Shown here one piece after another: positions 19,453 through 28,828 of a stretch of 64,000 nucleotides of DNA. Both the position numbers and the translations under genes were made by a program. The DNA comes from CAYSLU01 sp964431965 (GTDB lineage: Bacteria; Verrucomicrobiota; Kiritimatiellia; CAIKKV01; CAYSLU01). The stretch is from assembly GCA_964431965.1 (NCBI GenBank), contig CAYSLU010000020.1, positions 1 to 64,000 of the forward strand, in the 5' to 3' direction. Every line of letters begins with the position of its first letter. Position 1 is the first letter of the stretch. The notes beneath the pieces were generated by a model, which was given only the letters and a program-made list of their open reading frames with translations, did not search any database and was not told the DNA's origin.

Positions 19453-19466
19453 GTTGATGGTTGATG
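19453..19466. repeat. Tandem GTTGATG heptamer in divergent spacer
   Basis: Two perfect adjacent GTTGATG units (19453-19459, 19460-19466) lie in the short spacer between the divergent aldo/keto reductase and M55 peptidase genes. They may serve as a regulator-binding direct repeat, or they may be the small low-complexity repeats scattered in such genomes. Confidence 0.4.
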
Positions 19467-19515
19467 ATGCGCATGGAATGCTACCCCCCGATCGACTACC
19501 GAGGGAAGAAAGAAC

Positions 19516-20322
19516 ATGAAGCTGATGATCATGACGGACATGGAAGGCGTGGCCGGGGTGCTGAACCACGACGACTGGGTTCTGCCGGCCGGCCGGTTCT
19601 ATGGCAAAGGGATGCGCCTGCTGACCGAGGAGGTTAACGCCGCGGTCCAGGGGTTCTGCGACGAGGGGGCGACGGAGATTGTCGTCGTGGACGGCCACGG
19701 AGCCGGCGGCATCGATCCCGAGCTGCTGGACGAGCGCGCGAAGCTGACGCGCGGCGCGCCGACCCCGCCCTGGCCGTGGGGGCTCGACAGCACGTTCGCG
19801 GGGCTGGCCTTCGTGGGGCAGCACGCCAAGGCGGGGACGCCGCACTCGCACATCACGCACACGCAGTGGTTCAACTACATCGACCTGGCCATCAACGGCA
19901 TATCGATCGGCGAGTACGGGCAGCTGGCGCTGTGCGCCAGGGAGCTCGGGGTGCCGACCATCCTTGCGTGCGGCGAGATCGCGCTCGCGCGGGAGGCGGA
20001 GGTCCTGACGCCCGGAGTCGTGTCCGTCGGTGTCAAGCAGGGCTTGCTGCCGGACGGCTTGGACCACCTGGATACGGATGCCTACCGGCGCGCCAAGCTC
20101 AGCGCCACCCACATCGCGCCGCTCCGCGTCCGGTCCATGATCCGCGACGCCGCGCGGCGGGCGGTTCGCCGGCTTCGCGACGATCCGCGCGCCTTCCGCT
20201 ACCCGGAGCTCCAGGCGCCCTACGTGCGGGTGGCGCGCTTCCGGGCGAACGGCGACCAGGCGCCGCACGAGGCGCGGGTGGAGCACCCGTCCAGCGTGAT
20301 CGCGCTGATGAACCTGGGCTGA
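19516..20322 (+). CDS. M55-family metallopeptidase (DppA-like D-aminopeptidase)
   Basis: A 268-residue zinc D-aminopeptidase relative. The metal and active-site residues of Bacillus DppA are recognisable: D8 and E10 in MTDMEGVAG, H61 in VVDGHGAGG, H103 in FVGQHAKAG and H115 in HITHTQWFN. Family members cleave D-amino-acid-containing peptides such as D-Ala-D-Ala, so peptidoglycan peptide recycling is the likely role. No Dpp/Opp transporter follows. Instead an MFS transporter begins 13 bases downstream, so a peptide or product transporter partnership is possible. Confidence 0.88.
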   Translation: MKLMIMTDMEGVAGVLNHDDWVLPAGRFYGKGMRLLTEEVNAAVQGFCDEGATEIVVVDGHGAGGIDPELLDERAKLTRGAPTPPWPWGLDSTFAGLAFVGQHAKAGTPHSHITHTQWFNYIDLAINGISIGEYGQLALCARELGVPTILACGEIALAREAEVLTPGVVSVGVKQGLLPDGLDHLDTDAYRRAKLSATHIAPLRVRSMIRDAARRAVRRLRDDPRAFRYPELQAPYVRVARFRANGDQAPHEARVEHPSSVIALMNLG

Positions 20323-20335
20323 GCGGCTCTTTGCC

Positions 20336-21633
20336 ATGACCATCTTCTTCTGCCCGGCGGTGCTCGACACCATTGTCTTCCTGGTCCTGTTCGCCGTCAG
20401 CTACGGCGCGGGCGAGCGCGGCATGACTATGTCGCAGTGCGCGTGGCTGGGCGGCGTGTTCCAGCTCGCGTACATGGTCACGAGCCCGGTCTCGGGCTTC
20501 CTGCTCAGCCGGCGGAATGCCCGCGCCATCCTGGTCGGCAGCACGGCGCTGACGACGCTGCTGGCGGTTCTGGGCGTGGCGCTGAAGGCGTTCGAACCCC
20601 TTCTGGTCGTCATGGTCGGCTTCGGGGTCACCACGGCCTTCTTCTTCAACTCATTCCAGACGTTCATGCGCGGCGAGTCGGCGCCGGGCGGGCTGGCGCG
20701 GACGACGGCGCTGTACACGCTGGCGTGGAGCTTCGGGGCGAGCGTGGGCTTCATGCTGTCGGGCGCGCTGTATCGGCTGGGGTGGTGGGTGCTGCCGCTG
20801 CTGGCGGCCGCGATCGGCAGCGCGGTGCTGGTGATCCTGGTCCGCCACCGGGCCCGCTCGCACGATGAGCTGTCCGCGGACGAGCACGTCGAGCCCGCGC
20901 CCGGAGGAGCGAGCGTCAACCATGCCGCCTACGTCTGGGTGGCGTGGATCATGATCTTCGCCGCGATGTTCGTGCAGCGGCCGATCCAGACCTTCTACCC
21001 CGCCGTGAGCGCGAAGCAGGGCGTGGCGCCGGCCTTGGCGGGAATTCCGCTCTTCCTGCACATGCTGATGCAGGGGATCAGCGGCGGGGCGATGGGCCGG
21101 TGCAGCCGGCTGCTCTACCGGAGGTCGGTCCTGGTCTCCGTTCAATGGGGGGCGGCGCTGATCCTCGTGGCGCTGTGGCTGGTTCCGTCCTACGTGCTGT
21201 CGTTTGTTGGTATTTCCGTCCTGGGTGTCTGGGCCGGCTTCGCCTATTTCTGCGCGGTCTACTACTCGAGCAACTCGGGGCATCGGTCCCGAAACGTGGG
21301 CGTGAACGAGTGCCTGGTGGGGCTGGGGTCCTTCGCCGGCCTCTTTGTCAGCGACTGGGCGATGAAGCGCTGGGGCGGGGAGCCCGTGATGTACGCCGTG
21401 TGCGCCATCGCCTTGCTCCTCGCCGGCGCGCTTCAGTGGCTCGTGGCCGGNNNNNNNNNNNNNNNNNNNNNNNNNNNNNNNNNNNNNNNNNNNNNNNNNN
21501 NNNNNNNNNNNNNNNNNNNNNNNNNNNNNNNNNNNNNNNNNNNNNNNNNNCCGTGTGCGCCATCGCCTTGCTCCTCGCCGGCGCGCTTCAGTGGCTCGTG
21601 GCCGGGCGGCCGGCCGCGGGCATCAGATCGTAG
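20336..21633 (+). CDS. MFS transporter, interrupted only by an artificial assembly gap
   Basis: A major facilitator superfamily permease, rich in hydrophobic helices from residue 2 on (FFCPAVLDTIVFLVLFAVSYGAG). As printed the frame breaks at the N run (21451-21550). Bases 21396-21450 are repeated exactly at 21551-21605, so the two contig ends overlap by 55 bases. Removing the N run and one copy joins 20336-21450 to 21606-21633. That gives 1143 bases, or 380 codons plus stop, in frame and ending LQWLVAGRPAAGIRS. The gene is therefore intact in the organism. It follows the M55 peptidase closely, and the substrate is unknown. Confidence 0.85.
21451..21550. other. Assembly gap (100 N) flanked by a 55-base duplicate
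   Basis: Exactly 100 unknown bases. The 55 bases before the gap (21396-21450) are identical to the 55 bases after it (21551-21605). This is typical of contigs that end on a shared k-mer and were scaffolded without merging. No real sequence needs to be missing. Confidence 0.95.
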
Positions 21634-21793
21634 ACCGAGGGCTCCGGACGGCGAGGCGCCCCGGTCTCGAGTGGGGCGGGACTCCTCCGGCGGGGCCTTG
21701 GGGTCGCTCGCAGGGGCATGGACTTGAACGCCCGCCGGCCGAGCGCGCAGATAGTGGTTCTGCCCGGCGGACGGCGGGGTAGAATGTCGCCCG

Positions 21794-21824
21794 GTAGCAC
21801 CCGCTCGTGTCGGGGGTGCCCTAC
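21794..21824 (+). promoter_or_regulatory. Hairpin abutting the ribosome-binding site of the beta-helix gene
   Basis: GTAGCACCC at 21794-21802 pairs with GGGTGC and CTAC at 21814-21824, leaving a small bulge. The Shine-Dalgarno GGGAGG (21825-21830) starts immediately after the stem and the ATG lies five bases further. Such a position could affect translation, or it may be a stray palindromic repeat unit. Confidence 0.45.
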
Positions 21825-21835
21825 GGGAGGTTCGC

Positions 21836-24800
21836 ATGAGCGGTTTCCGCCTTCGTTTCTGGCTGCCTGCACTGGCGGCGGCCATGTCCGGAACGGCGTC
21901 GGCCCAGACGACGTTCCTCGTGTCACCTGCCGGCGGACACAATCCGCCGTTTGCCGACTGGGCGAACGCGGCCACCACCATCCAGGCAGCCGTGAACCTG
22001 GCGCAAGCGGGCGACACGGTGCTGGTCACGAACGGTGTGTATACGGCGTGTGAAGGGGCCATCACCACTGCGCTGGTCCGTGTGACCAATGGCATTCAGG
22101 TGGTCTCTGTCTCCGGCCCGGCGGCGACGATCGTGGATGCTCAAGGGATCAACGGACGGCGGGGCCTCGAAATCCTGCCCGGCGCGGCCGGCGCAACCGT
22201 CTCGGGCTTCACGTTCCGGCGCGGTCGCCGCAACACGGGGACATACGATCCGGCTGGCGGCGTGCTCATGTATGCGGGCGTGCTGACCAACAGCATCGTG
22301 TCCGACAGCCGCTGCACGCACCAAGGCGGCGGGGTCTACCTGGGCAACGGCGTGATCGCGGACTGCACCATCGTGAGTAACTACTCCGAGGAGTGGCAGT
22401 ACGGGTACGGCGGCGGCTTCTACATGACCAACGGGATGGTGCTGAACTGCCGGATCCGGGACAACTGGACGCTCAGCCACCGGGGTGGCGGCGGGGTCTA
22501 CCTGACGGGGGGCAGCCTGCGCAACTGCCTGATCACGGGCAACCGCGCCACGATGTACGCGGACAGCGGCACGCTTTACCGCGGCCAGGGCGGGGGCGTG
22601 CGCATGACCGGCGGGTCGGTGGTCGGCTGTACGATCGCGCGAAACCAGACGAGCGGCGCGGGAGGCGGGCTGCATCAGGCGGGCGGGGGCGTCACGAACT
22701 GCATCGTATTCCTGAACTCGGTCTGGCCGAGCGTTCCGCCCGAGCAGGCGAACGTGAGCCGGACGGCCGGAGCGATCGCGTACTCATGCAGTCGTCCTCT
22801 GGAGTCGGGCGCCGGGAACACGGACGGGGACCCGCTGTTCGCGGATGCGGCCGGCGGAGACTACCGCGTGCGCGGGGGGTCCGCGGCGATGGACTCCGGG
22901 ACGAATCTCGCCGGCGTCGTGGACGACATCGAAGGGCGTGCGCGGCCGGTCGACGGCGACGGCGACGGCGCGGCTGCCTGCGACATGGGCGCCTACGAGG
23001 CCGACGAGCCGACGAACCGCGCGTATGAGTGCGACTTCCGCGCCTCGGCCGAGAGCGGCATCGAGTCCCTCGGCGTGATCCTCACGGCCGGCGTGTCCGG
23101 GCCCGATACCAACATCGTCTACTTCCGATGGGACTTGGACGTTGGGGCGACTCCGGCGATGACGGTGGAGGGGCCGGATCTGTGGACGGTGGAGACCAAC
23201 TACGGCGTCGGCTGGCACACGGTTTCGCTCGCCGTGAGCAACTCGTCGGGGGCTGTTGCGAGCAGGGTCCGGCCGGCGTTCATTCGGGTCGCGCCCGCCG
23301 TGCTGTACGTGGCGACGAACGGTGCGCACGTGCCGCCGTTCGCCACACCGGCCGATGCCGCCACGAACCTCCAGCAGGCCGTGGACGCCGCCTACGCGGA
23401 CGCCGCGACCGGATCGGTGATCGACATTGCGGCAGGGACATATCGGATCGGCAGCGACGTCGGGGTGGCCAAGGGAGTCACGCTTCGGGGGGGCGGGCCG
23501 GAGGCGTCCACGATCATGAGCACCAGTGCGACCTCGCGCTGCCTGGCGGTCGCGCACTCGAATGCGATCGTCAGCGGACTGACGCTCCGCGGGGCGAGTA
23601 CGGCGGGGGCCAGCTACTACGGTGGGGCCGTGCTGCTGACGGCCGGCCTGGTGAGCAACTGCGTGGTGACGCGCTCCTCGGTCGGCGGCCGCGGCGGCGG
23701 CGTGTGGATGAGCGGCGGCGTGGTCTCCCGCAGCCTGATCAGCTCCAACTGGGTGACGGAATGGCAGCTGGGCCTCGGAGGCGGGGTCTACATGTCCGGC
23801 GGGCAGGTCTCGCACTCGGTCATTGCATCCAACACGAGCCTCAGCCATCAGGGCGGCGCGGGCGTCTACGTGGACGGCGGCGTGGTGCGCAACTGCTTGA
23901 TCACAACAAACGTGAGCCGGTACGCGAACGCGCCGAACTACGGCAAGGGCGGCGGGCTCCGGATCGGATCCGGCGGGCTCGTGGAGAGTTGCACGATCGC
24001 GGACAACTTCTCGGAAGGACCGGGCGGCGGCATCCACATGGCGGCGGGGGGCGTCACGAACTGCATCGTCGTCTTCAACTCAGTCGATGCGCGCAACCCG
24101 GAGTCGGATCGGAATCTCTACCGGTCCGGCGGCTCCGTGGGTTTCTCGGATACGATCCCGCTGGCAGCGGGGCCGGGGAACATCGCCGCCGATCCCGACT
24201 TCCTGTCGCGCAGCGGGCGCGACCGCGACTACCGGCTCGGGCCCGTGTCCAGTTGCATCGATCACGGCACCAACCGGCCGTGGATGGGCGGCGCGGCCGA
24301 CCTGGCCGGCTCCAACCGCATCGAGGGCGGCGCGGTCGATATCGGCGCGTACGAGGCCCCGCCGGCGGGCTCCGGGCCTCTGGCCGTCAGCTTCACCGTG
24401 GCGCCCGACGCCGGCTATACCAACGTCGAAGCCGTGTTCACCGCCAACGCGGTCGGAGCGGATTCGAACCTCGTCTACTACTGGTGGGACTTCAATACGA
24501 GCGGCGTGCCGGCCATGACGGTCGAAGGGCCGGACCTGAAGGTGGTGACCAACCGGTTCGGGTCGGGCTACTACAGCGTCTCGCTCACGGCCCGGAATGC
24601 CGGCGGCGAGATGCAGTCGATCGTTCGGGAGGATGTCGTCCGGGTGGCTCCGGCCTGGATCTACGTGTCGACCAATGGCGCGCCTCGTGCGCCGTTCATG
24701 ACCTGGGCGACGGCCACGCCGAACTTGCAGGACGCAGTCAACGCGGCGGGCGGCGCGACCGGCGAGCACAGCTCGGTCCTCGTGGGCACCGGCACGTACG

Positions 24801-25744
24801 TGCTGGCGAACTCGGTGGGCATTGCCCGGCCGGTTGCCGTATTCGGAGTGGGCGGGCCGGAAGCGGTTCGGCTGCGCGGCGGCAACACGCGCGTGCTGCA
24901 GCTGTCAGACGCGGATGCGTTGGTCGCCGGCATGACGATCGCCGGCGTGACGAACTCGGCGCCGACCTATGACGGCGGCGGGGTCTATATCACGGCCGGT
25001 ACGCTGTCGAACTGCGTGCTGTTCGGCAACTCGGCGGGCGGGCGGGGGGGCGGCGTGTATCTGGGCGGGGGCGCAGTGGTGGATTGCCGGTTCACGGGCA
25101 ACCGCGCAACCGAATGGCAGTACGGATTCGGCGGCGGCGCGTATGTCGGCGGCGGGGCGGTGGACCGCTGCACGTTCGTGAGCAATCGGACGGACAGCCA
25201 CCAGGGGGGCGGCGGCCTGTACGTCGCCGCCGGCACGGTTCGGAACTGCCTCGTGTCGCGGAACCGATCGACCTACACCGCGGCCGGTTCCGAAGGCGAC
25301 GGCGGCGGTGCGGTGATTTCCGGCGGACAGATGATCAACTGCACGATTGCCCACAACTGGTCCGTGACCAACGGGGGGGGGCTGCAGGTGCGCGGCGGCG
25401 GAGTGACGAACTGCATCGTGTATGACAACACGGCCAGCAATCAGCCGGCTGCGGTTCAGGATCTGGATCTGGTCGCCGGGGGCCGCATTGGATGGTCGTG
25501 CTCGCCGGCCCTGGCTCCGGGTACGAACGGAAACCTTGCCGGGCCGCCTCTGTTCCGCGACGGGCCGGCCGGCGACTACCGGCTGGGCGCCGGGTCTCCC
25601 TGTCGGGACACGGGGGCGTTCTTCGGGTGGATGCTGGACGGGCAGGACCTGGACCGCACGCGTCGTGTCTGGAACGGCGCGGCGGACATGGGCGCGTACG
25701 AGGCGTTTCCTCCGGCGCGGGGACAGACCATCCAGGTTCACTGA
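21836..25744 (+). CDS. Secreted triple beta-helix protein with PKD-like linkers
   Basis: A 1302-residue exported protein with a signal peptide ending ...GTASAQ. It contains three homologous modules, starting near residues 25, 488 and 940. Each has a lead strand (xYVxTNGAxxxPF), a right-handed parallel beta-helix of GGG-x-Y/V-rungs, and a closing DYRL-x-x-GS-x-C/AMD-G plus DMGAYEA motif of the choice-of-anchor type. Modules 1-2 and 2-3 are joined by PKD-like domains sharing the phrase PAMTVEGPDL. Module 3 ends the protein with no linker and no obvious anchor. This architecture suggests surface glycan binding or lyase-like activity. Internal triplication is visible at DNA level too. Confidence 0.9.
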   Translation: MSGFRLRFWLPALAAAMSGTASAQTTFLVSPAGGHNPPFADWANAATTIQAAVNLAQAGDTVLVTNGVYTACEGAITTALVRVTNGIQVVSVSGPAATIVDAQGINGRRGLEILPGAAGATVSGFTFRRGRRNTGTYDPAGGVLMYAGVLTNSIVSDSRCTHQGGGVYLGNGVIADCTIVSNYSEEWQYGYGGGFYMTNGMVLNCRIRDNWTLSHRGGGGVYLTGGSLRNCLITGNRATMYADSGTLYRGQGGGVRMTGGSVVGCTIARNQTSGAGGGLHQAGGGVTNCIVFLNSVWPSVPPEQANVSRTAGAIAYSCSRPLESGAGNTDGDPLFADAAGGDYRVRGGSAAMDSGTNLAGVVDDIEGRARPVDGDGDGAAACDMGAYEADEPTNRAYECDFRASAESGIESLGVILTAGVSGPDTNIVYFRWDLDVGATPAMTVEGPDLWTVETNYGVGWHTVSLAVSNSSGAVASRVRPAFIRVAPAVLYVATNGAHVPPFATPADAATNLQQAVDAAYADAATGSVIDIAAGTYRIGSDVGVAKGVTLRGGGPEASTIMSTSATSRCLAVAHSNAIVSGLTLRGASTAGASYYGGAVLLTAGLVSNCVVTRSSVGGRGGGVWMSGGVVSRSLISSNWVTEWQLGLGGGVYMSGGQVSHSVIASNTSLSHQGGAGVYVDGGVVRNCLITTNVSRYANAPNYGKGGGLRIGSGGLVESCTIADNFSEGPGGGIHMAAGGVTNCIVVFNSVDARNPESDRNLYRSGGSVGFSDTIPLAAGPGNIAADPDFLSRSGRDRDYRLGPVSSCIDHGTNRPWMGGAADLAGSNRIEGGAVDIGAYEAPPAGSGPLAVSFTVAPDAGYTNVEAVFTANAVGADSNLVYYWWDFNTSGVPAMTVEGPDLKVVTNRFGSGYYSVSLTARNAGGEMQSIVREDVVRVAPAWIYVSTNGAPRAPFMTWATATPNLQDAVNAAGGATGEHSSVLVGTGTYVLANSVGIARPVAVFGVGGPEAVRLRGGNTRVLQLSDADALVAGMTIAGVTNSAPTYDGGGVYITAGTLSNCVLFGNSAGGRGGGVYLGGGAVVDCRFTGNRATEWQYGFGGGAYVGGGAVDRCTFVSNRTDSHQGGGGLYVAAGTVRNCLVSRNRSTYTAAGSEGDGGGAVISGGQMINCTIAHNWSVTNGGGLQVRGGGVTNCIVYDNTASNQPAAVQDLDLVAGGRIGWSCSPALAPGTNGNLAGPPLFRDGPAGDYRLGAGSPCRDTGAFFGWMLDGQDLDRTRRVWNGAADMGAYEAFPPARGQTIQVH

Positions 25745-25765
25745 TCGGCTCCGGGGAGAAGACGC

Positions 25766-27766
25766 ATGAAGCGACCGGGTGCGAAGCGCGGTGAGTCGGG
25801 TGTGGAGCGGTGGCGAGGGCCGGTCCGGCGGGCGGCGATTCCGGGGACGCCCGGGCCGTTCGTGAACACGCCGTTGCTGCGGCTGACCCCCGATCCGAAG
25901 ACCGGCCGCGACCGGTTCTGGATCTCGACGTGGAACAGCAACGAAGGATCGCTGGCCGCCCTCGTCGACGAATCCGGCCGGCACCGGATATTCCGGTTCG
26001 GAAGCAGCCGGTACCCGGGGTTCTACAGCGCCGTCCAGGAGGACGACGACACGCTTTGGCTCTGCGGGTGGCTGTCCGAGGTCGTGCGGTTCTCGCTCCG
26101 CACTGGCCGGTTCGACGCCTATCCCACGGGGGCCCCCCAGGCGCTCGTGTTTCAGGGGGTGGTCCTCGACCGGGCCAGCGGCAAGCTGTTCGCCGCCGCG
26201 TTCCCGCCGCCGAACATGAAGGGGTTTGTGTTTGATACCCGCGCGCGGAAGGCGGTGGGCGTGGTCGATCTGCCCTTCCCGGGGCACTACACGCGCTGCT
26301 CGTTCCCGAACGGGGACGGCACGTGGAGCGTGGTGGCTCATCTGCCGGGCGAGCATCTGCTGGTGTGGGATCCGAAGACCGATCGGGTCGATGGGGTGAC
26401 TCTGACGCCGGAGCGCGATGCCGAGGATGTGAAGGCCACGGTCTACTCGGTGATCCAGGACGCCCGGAGCCGGGCGTACATCCCGGCGAAGGGGTGGTAC
26501 AACCCCGCGGTGCGGCGGATCGAGGCGGATGGGCCGCGGCCGGAGCGCGAGATGACGTGGTTTGCCCGGCGCGGCGAGCGGGCGTTTGGCATCAACTACG
26601 AGAATGCCACGGGAATCGTCGGCGCCTGGGACCTGGCGACAGGGCGCGTCAGCGAGCTCTGCCGCGTCCCCGACAGCCATCTTCAGAATGTGAACGCGAC
26701 CGCATCCGGGAAGATCGTGTCGGTGAACCTTTATGGCGAGTTCATGCGTTTCGACGGGCGGACCGGCGCGCTCGAGTGCGCGGTTCGCCTCCCATCGAAT
26801 GCGCGCGGCGTGACGGACTGCCTGTGCCGGATCGACCGGGATCGGGTGCTTGGGACGCCGTTCATCACGCAGCGCTTCTGGGAAGTGAACCTGCGGACGG
26901 GCCGCGGCGCGGACTGCGGCCGCGCGGCGCCGGGCGTGGGCGAAGTGCTGAAGGTGTGGAAGGCGGGGCGGAAGGTATACATGGCGGCTTACACCGGAGC
27001 CGAGCTGGTGGAGTACGATCCGGCGCGCCCTCCGCGGTTCCCGGAGAATCCGCGGGTGGTGGCGGACCCGCCCGGCGGCATGCGGCCGGTGGCTCGAGCG
27101 GCAGACGGACGTTGCCTGTACTACGCCTGCAGCCGGCACTACGGCCTGCTCGGATCGGTGCTGACCCGCTACGACCGGCGGACCGGCGAGGCGCGCTATG
27201 CGGCGGATGTGCTGGGCGACTTGCAGGTGACCAGCCTGGTATATGACCGGCGCACGCGGACGCTGCTGGCCGGGTCCACGATCCACTCGGACTGCCGAAG
27301 CTGCGAGCCGACCTCCACGACGTGTGCCCTGGCCCGACTGGACCCGGAGTCCCTGGCCGTGACCGGGCGCGTGACGCCGCCGGCCGGCACCCCGAGCGGC
27401 AACGTCGTGGGGCCGATGCGGCCGCGCGAGCATCTCGTGGTGTATCGGCTGGCTTCGGGGGCCTGCCGCTGGTGCGCCCTGCGCGACAGCGATTTTGACA
27501 CGCCGCGAGAGCCGGATCTGCGCGCTTTTCCCGACGGGCACGAGGGCGTCTACTACGCCGGAAGGCCCGGGTGGTTCGTCATGAAGAACGCGGGCCGCCT
27601 GGAACTGTGGGATTTTCGGGGCGCAGAGCCGCGGCTTGCGCGCCTGCTGCACCCGCGGAGCCCGGGCATCGGCCTCGTCGAGGTGCAGGACGACTCCGTG
27701 CTCTTCTCAACGCCGAGGCAGGTCGTGGTTCTGGATGGATGCCTCCAGGGCCTGCGCTCCGCTTGA
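25766..27766 (+). CDS. Large beta-propeller protein of unknown function
   Basis: A 666-residue protein without a signal peptide. It is built of repeated four-stranded units with phrases such as LLVWDPKTDRVDGV, GAWDLATGRVSELCR, MRFDGRTGALECAV and LTRYDRRTGEARYA, typical of six- to eight-bladed propellers (SMP-30/WD-like). A CRSCEPTSTTC cysteine cluster near residue 510 is unusual. No enzyme family is recognised. It begins 21 bases after the beta-helix gene, so the two are probably cotranscribed, and its stop codon overlaps the likely tatA promoter. Confidence 0.7.
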   Translation: MKRPGAKRGESGVERWRGPVRRAAIPGTPGPFVNTPLLRLTPDPKTGRDRFWISTWNSNEGSLAALVDESGRHRIFRFGSSRYPGFYSAVQEDDDTLWLCGWLSEVVRFSLRTGRFDAYPTGAPQALVFQGVVLDRASGKLFAAAFPPPNMKGFVFDTRARKAVGVVDLPFPGHYTRCSFPNGDGTWSVVAHLPGEHLLVWDPKTDRVDGVTLTPERDAEDVKATVYSVIQDARSRAYIPAKGWYNPAVRRIEADGPRPEREMTWFARRGERAFGINYENATGIVGAWDLATGRVSELCRVPDSHLQNVNATASGKIVSVNLYGEFMRFDGRTGALECAVRLPSNARGVTDCLCRIDRDRVLGTPFITQRFWEVNLRTGRGADCGRAAPGVGEVLKVWKAGRKVYMAAYTGAELVEYDPARPPRFPENPRVVADPPGGMRPVARAADGRCLYYACSRHYGLLGSVLTRYDRRTGEARYAADVLGDLQVTSLVYDRRTRTLLAGSTIHSDCRSCEPTSTTCALARLDPESLAVTGRVTPPAGTPSGNVVGPMRPREHLVVYRLASGACRWCALRDSDFDTPREPDLRAFPDGHEGVYYAGRPGWFVMKNAGRLELWDFRGAEPRLARLLHPRSPGIGLVEVQDDSVLFSTPRQVVVLDGCLQGLRSA

Positions 27767-27791
27767 CCCGTCCGGTCGAATGGTAAATACT
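27763..27791 (+). promoter_or_regulatory. Candidate sigma-70 promoter for tatA
   Basis: TTGACC at 27763-27768, a 17-base spacer and AATACT at 27786-27791 (TAAATA overlaps as an alternative). They lie 24 bases upstream of the tatA start, and the -35 box overlaps the TGA of the preceding gene. Confidence 0.5.
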
Positions 27792-27814
27792 GGGGCGACT
27801 GGAGAGAACACACC

Positions 27815-27997
27815 ATGCGGAACATCGGACTGACCGAACTGCTGATTGTCTTGGGGATCATCGTGCTGCTGTTCGGCGCGAAGAAGCTGCCGGACTTGGC
27901 TCGATCGCTGGGGCGCAGCATTGGCGAGTTCAAGAAAGGCCGCGAGGATGGGGCGAAGGACCAGCAACCGAAGCCGCCTCCCTCCACTGACGTCTGA
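27815..27997 (+). CDS. tatA: Twin-arginine translocase subunit TatA/E
   Basis: A 60-residue TatA-type protein. It has a short N-terminal membrane helix (LTELLIVLGIIVLLF), the conserved FG hinge (FGAKKLPDLARSLG), then an amphipathic helix and a charged tail. It forms the pore of the Tat system that exports folded proteins. GGAGAG lies 11 bases before the ATG. TatB and TatC are not in this window. It converges on the TPR-protein gene with only eight bases between stops. Confidence 0.95.
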   Translation: MRNIGLTELLIVLGIIVLLFGAKKLPDLARSLGRSIGEFKKGREDGAKDQQPKPPPSTDV

Positions 27998-28009
27998 CCG
28001 GACGGTCAG
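27994..28009. terminator. Palindrome spanning two convergent stop codons
   Basis: CTGACCG (27994-28000) and CGGTCAG (28003-28009) form a perfect seven-base inverted repeat around GA. The TGA stops of tatA and of the opposite TPR gene lie symmetrically in the two arms. It could act as a bidirectional terminator, although no T-run follows on either side. Confidence 0.4.
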
Positions 28010-28689
28010 TTCGCCGCGGTCTGCGCCTTCAGCTTGCGGTTGATCGTGGCCAGAGCGGTTTCCGCGTCGGCCCGCCGCGGGCTTTCCGGATTGGCGGCCA
28101 TGAAGTCCTCGTACACGGTCCGCGCTTCCGTGAGCCGATCCATCTGCTCGAGCGTGCGAGCTTTTCCGAAGGTGGCGACCGCCGACAAGAAGTGGTTCGT
28201 GTGGCTCTTCAGGAACGCCTCGAACCCCGCCAGCGCGTCTTCGCTCTGGCCGGTGGCCTCCTGGCAGTGGATCTTTCCGATCCGCGCGACATCGACCATG
28301 GGATGGTTCGGGTACTTCCGCTCGAAATCGGCGTAGCTCGTGCTGGCCATGCCGTAGTTGCCGGAGTCGTAGTAGGTTTTCGCCAGCTGGAGGATGGCGG
28401 TCTGCGCGGCGCGGGCGGAGGGGTACTGCTTGATGACTTCCTCGATCTGCTTCGAGCTGCGGGCCACGCTGAGCATTTCCGCCGCCTTGGCCTCGCCGGC
28501 GCTCTTGCTGGAGCGGTACCAGGAGAGGCCGCCGACCACCACAAGCGCCAGGCCGAGCCCGACCGCCAGCTGCATGCCGTAGTCGCTCAGGAACCGCTTG
28601 ACGCTCTCCACTTCAGGCGCGATCTTCGGCGCGGGGGCCTGCTCGGTGTCCTGCGGGGCATCCGGCGCTTCCGGGGTGTTGTCATTCAT
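28006..28689 (-). CDS. Membrane-anchored TPR protein (YfgM-like)
   Basis: A 227-residue protein with a P/A-rich N-terminus, one transmembrane helix near residues 38-57 (YGMQLAVGLGLALVVVGGLSWY), and a periplasmic tetratricopeptide domain (LAKTYYDSGNYGMASTSYADFERKYPNHP...). This matches the YfgM-type ancillary SecYEG/chaperone factors and related outer-membrane-assembly helpers, but the precise role is uncertain. ATG 28689 is used because it gives the usual short cytosolic tail. Upstream in-frame codons extend into the region of the next gene's promoter. Confidence 0.75.
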   Translation of the reverse strand: MNDNTPEAPDAPQDTEQAPAPKIAPEVESVKRFLSDYGMQLAVGLGLALVVVGGLSWYRSSKSAGEAKAAEMLSVARSSKQIEEVIKQYPSARAAQTAILQLAKTYYDSGNYGMASTSYADFERKYPNHPMVDVARIGKIHCQEATGQSEDALAGFEAFLKSHTNHFLSAVATFGKARTLEQMDRLTEARTVYEDFMAANPESPRRADAETALATINRKLKAQTAAN

Positions 28690-28828
28690 GGTGATCTGCT
28701 TTCTCGTGTGTGAACGCATATAATTGGCGGGCCGGGCCGCTGGAATCAAGATCAAACCGCTGTTTGCTTGCCAGCCCGAGGGGTGGATGCCACTCTGTGT
28801 GGCAGTTCCGTGTAAGGAGCATCGGGTT

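Noticed and set aside
20336..21633. Frameshifted or broken MFS pseudogene
   Set aside because: The break disappears when the N run and one 55-base duplicate are removed, and the joined frame is perfect.
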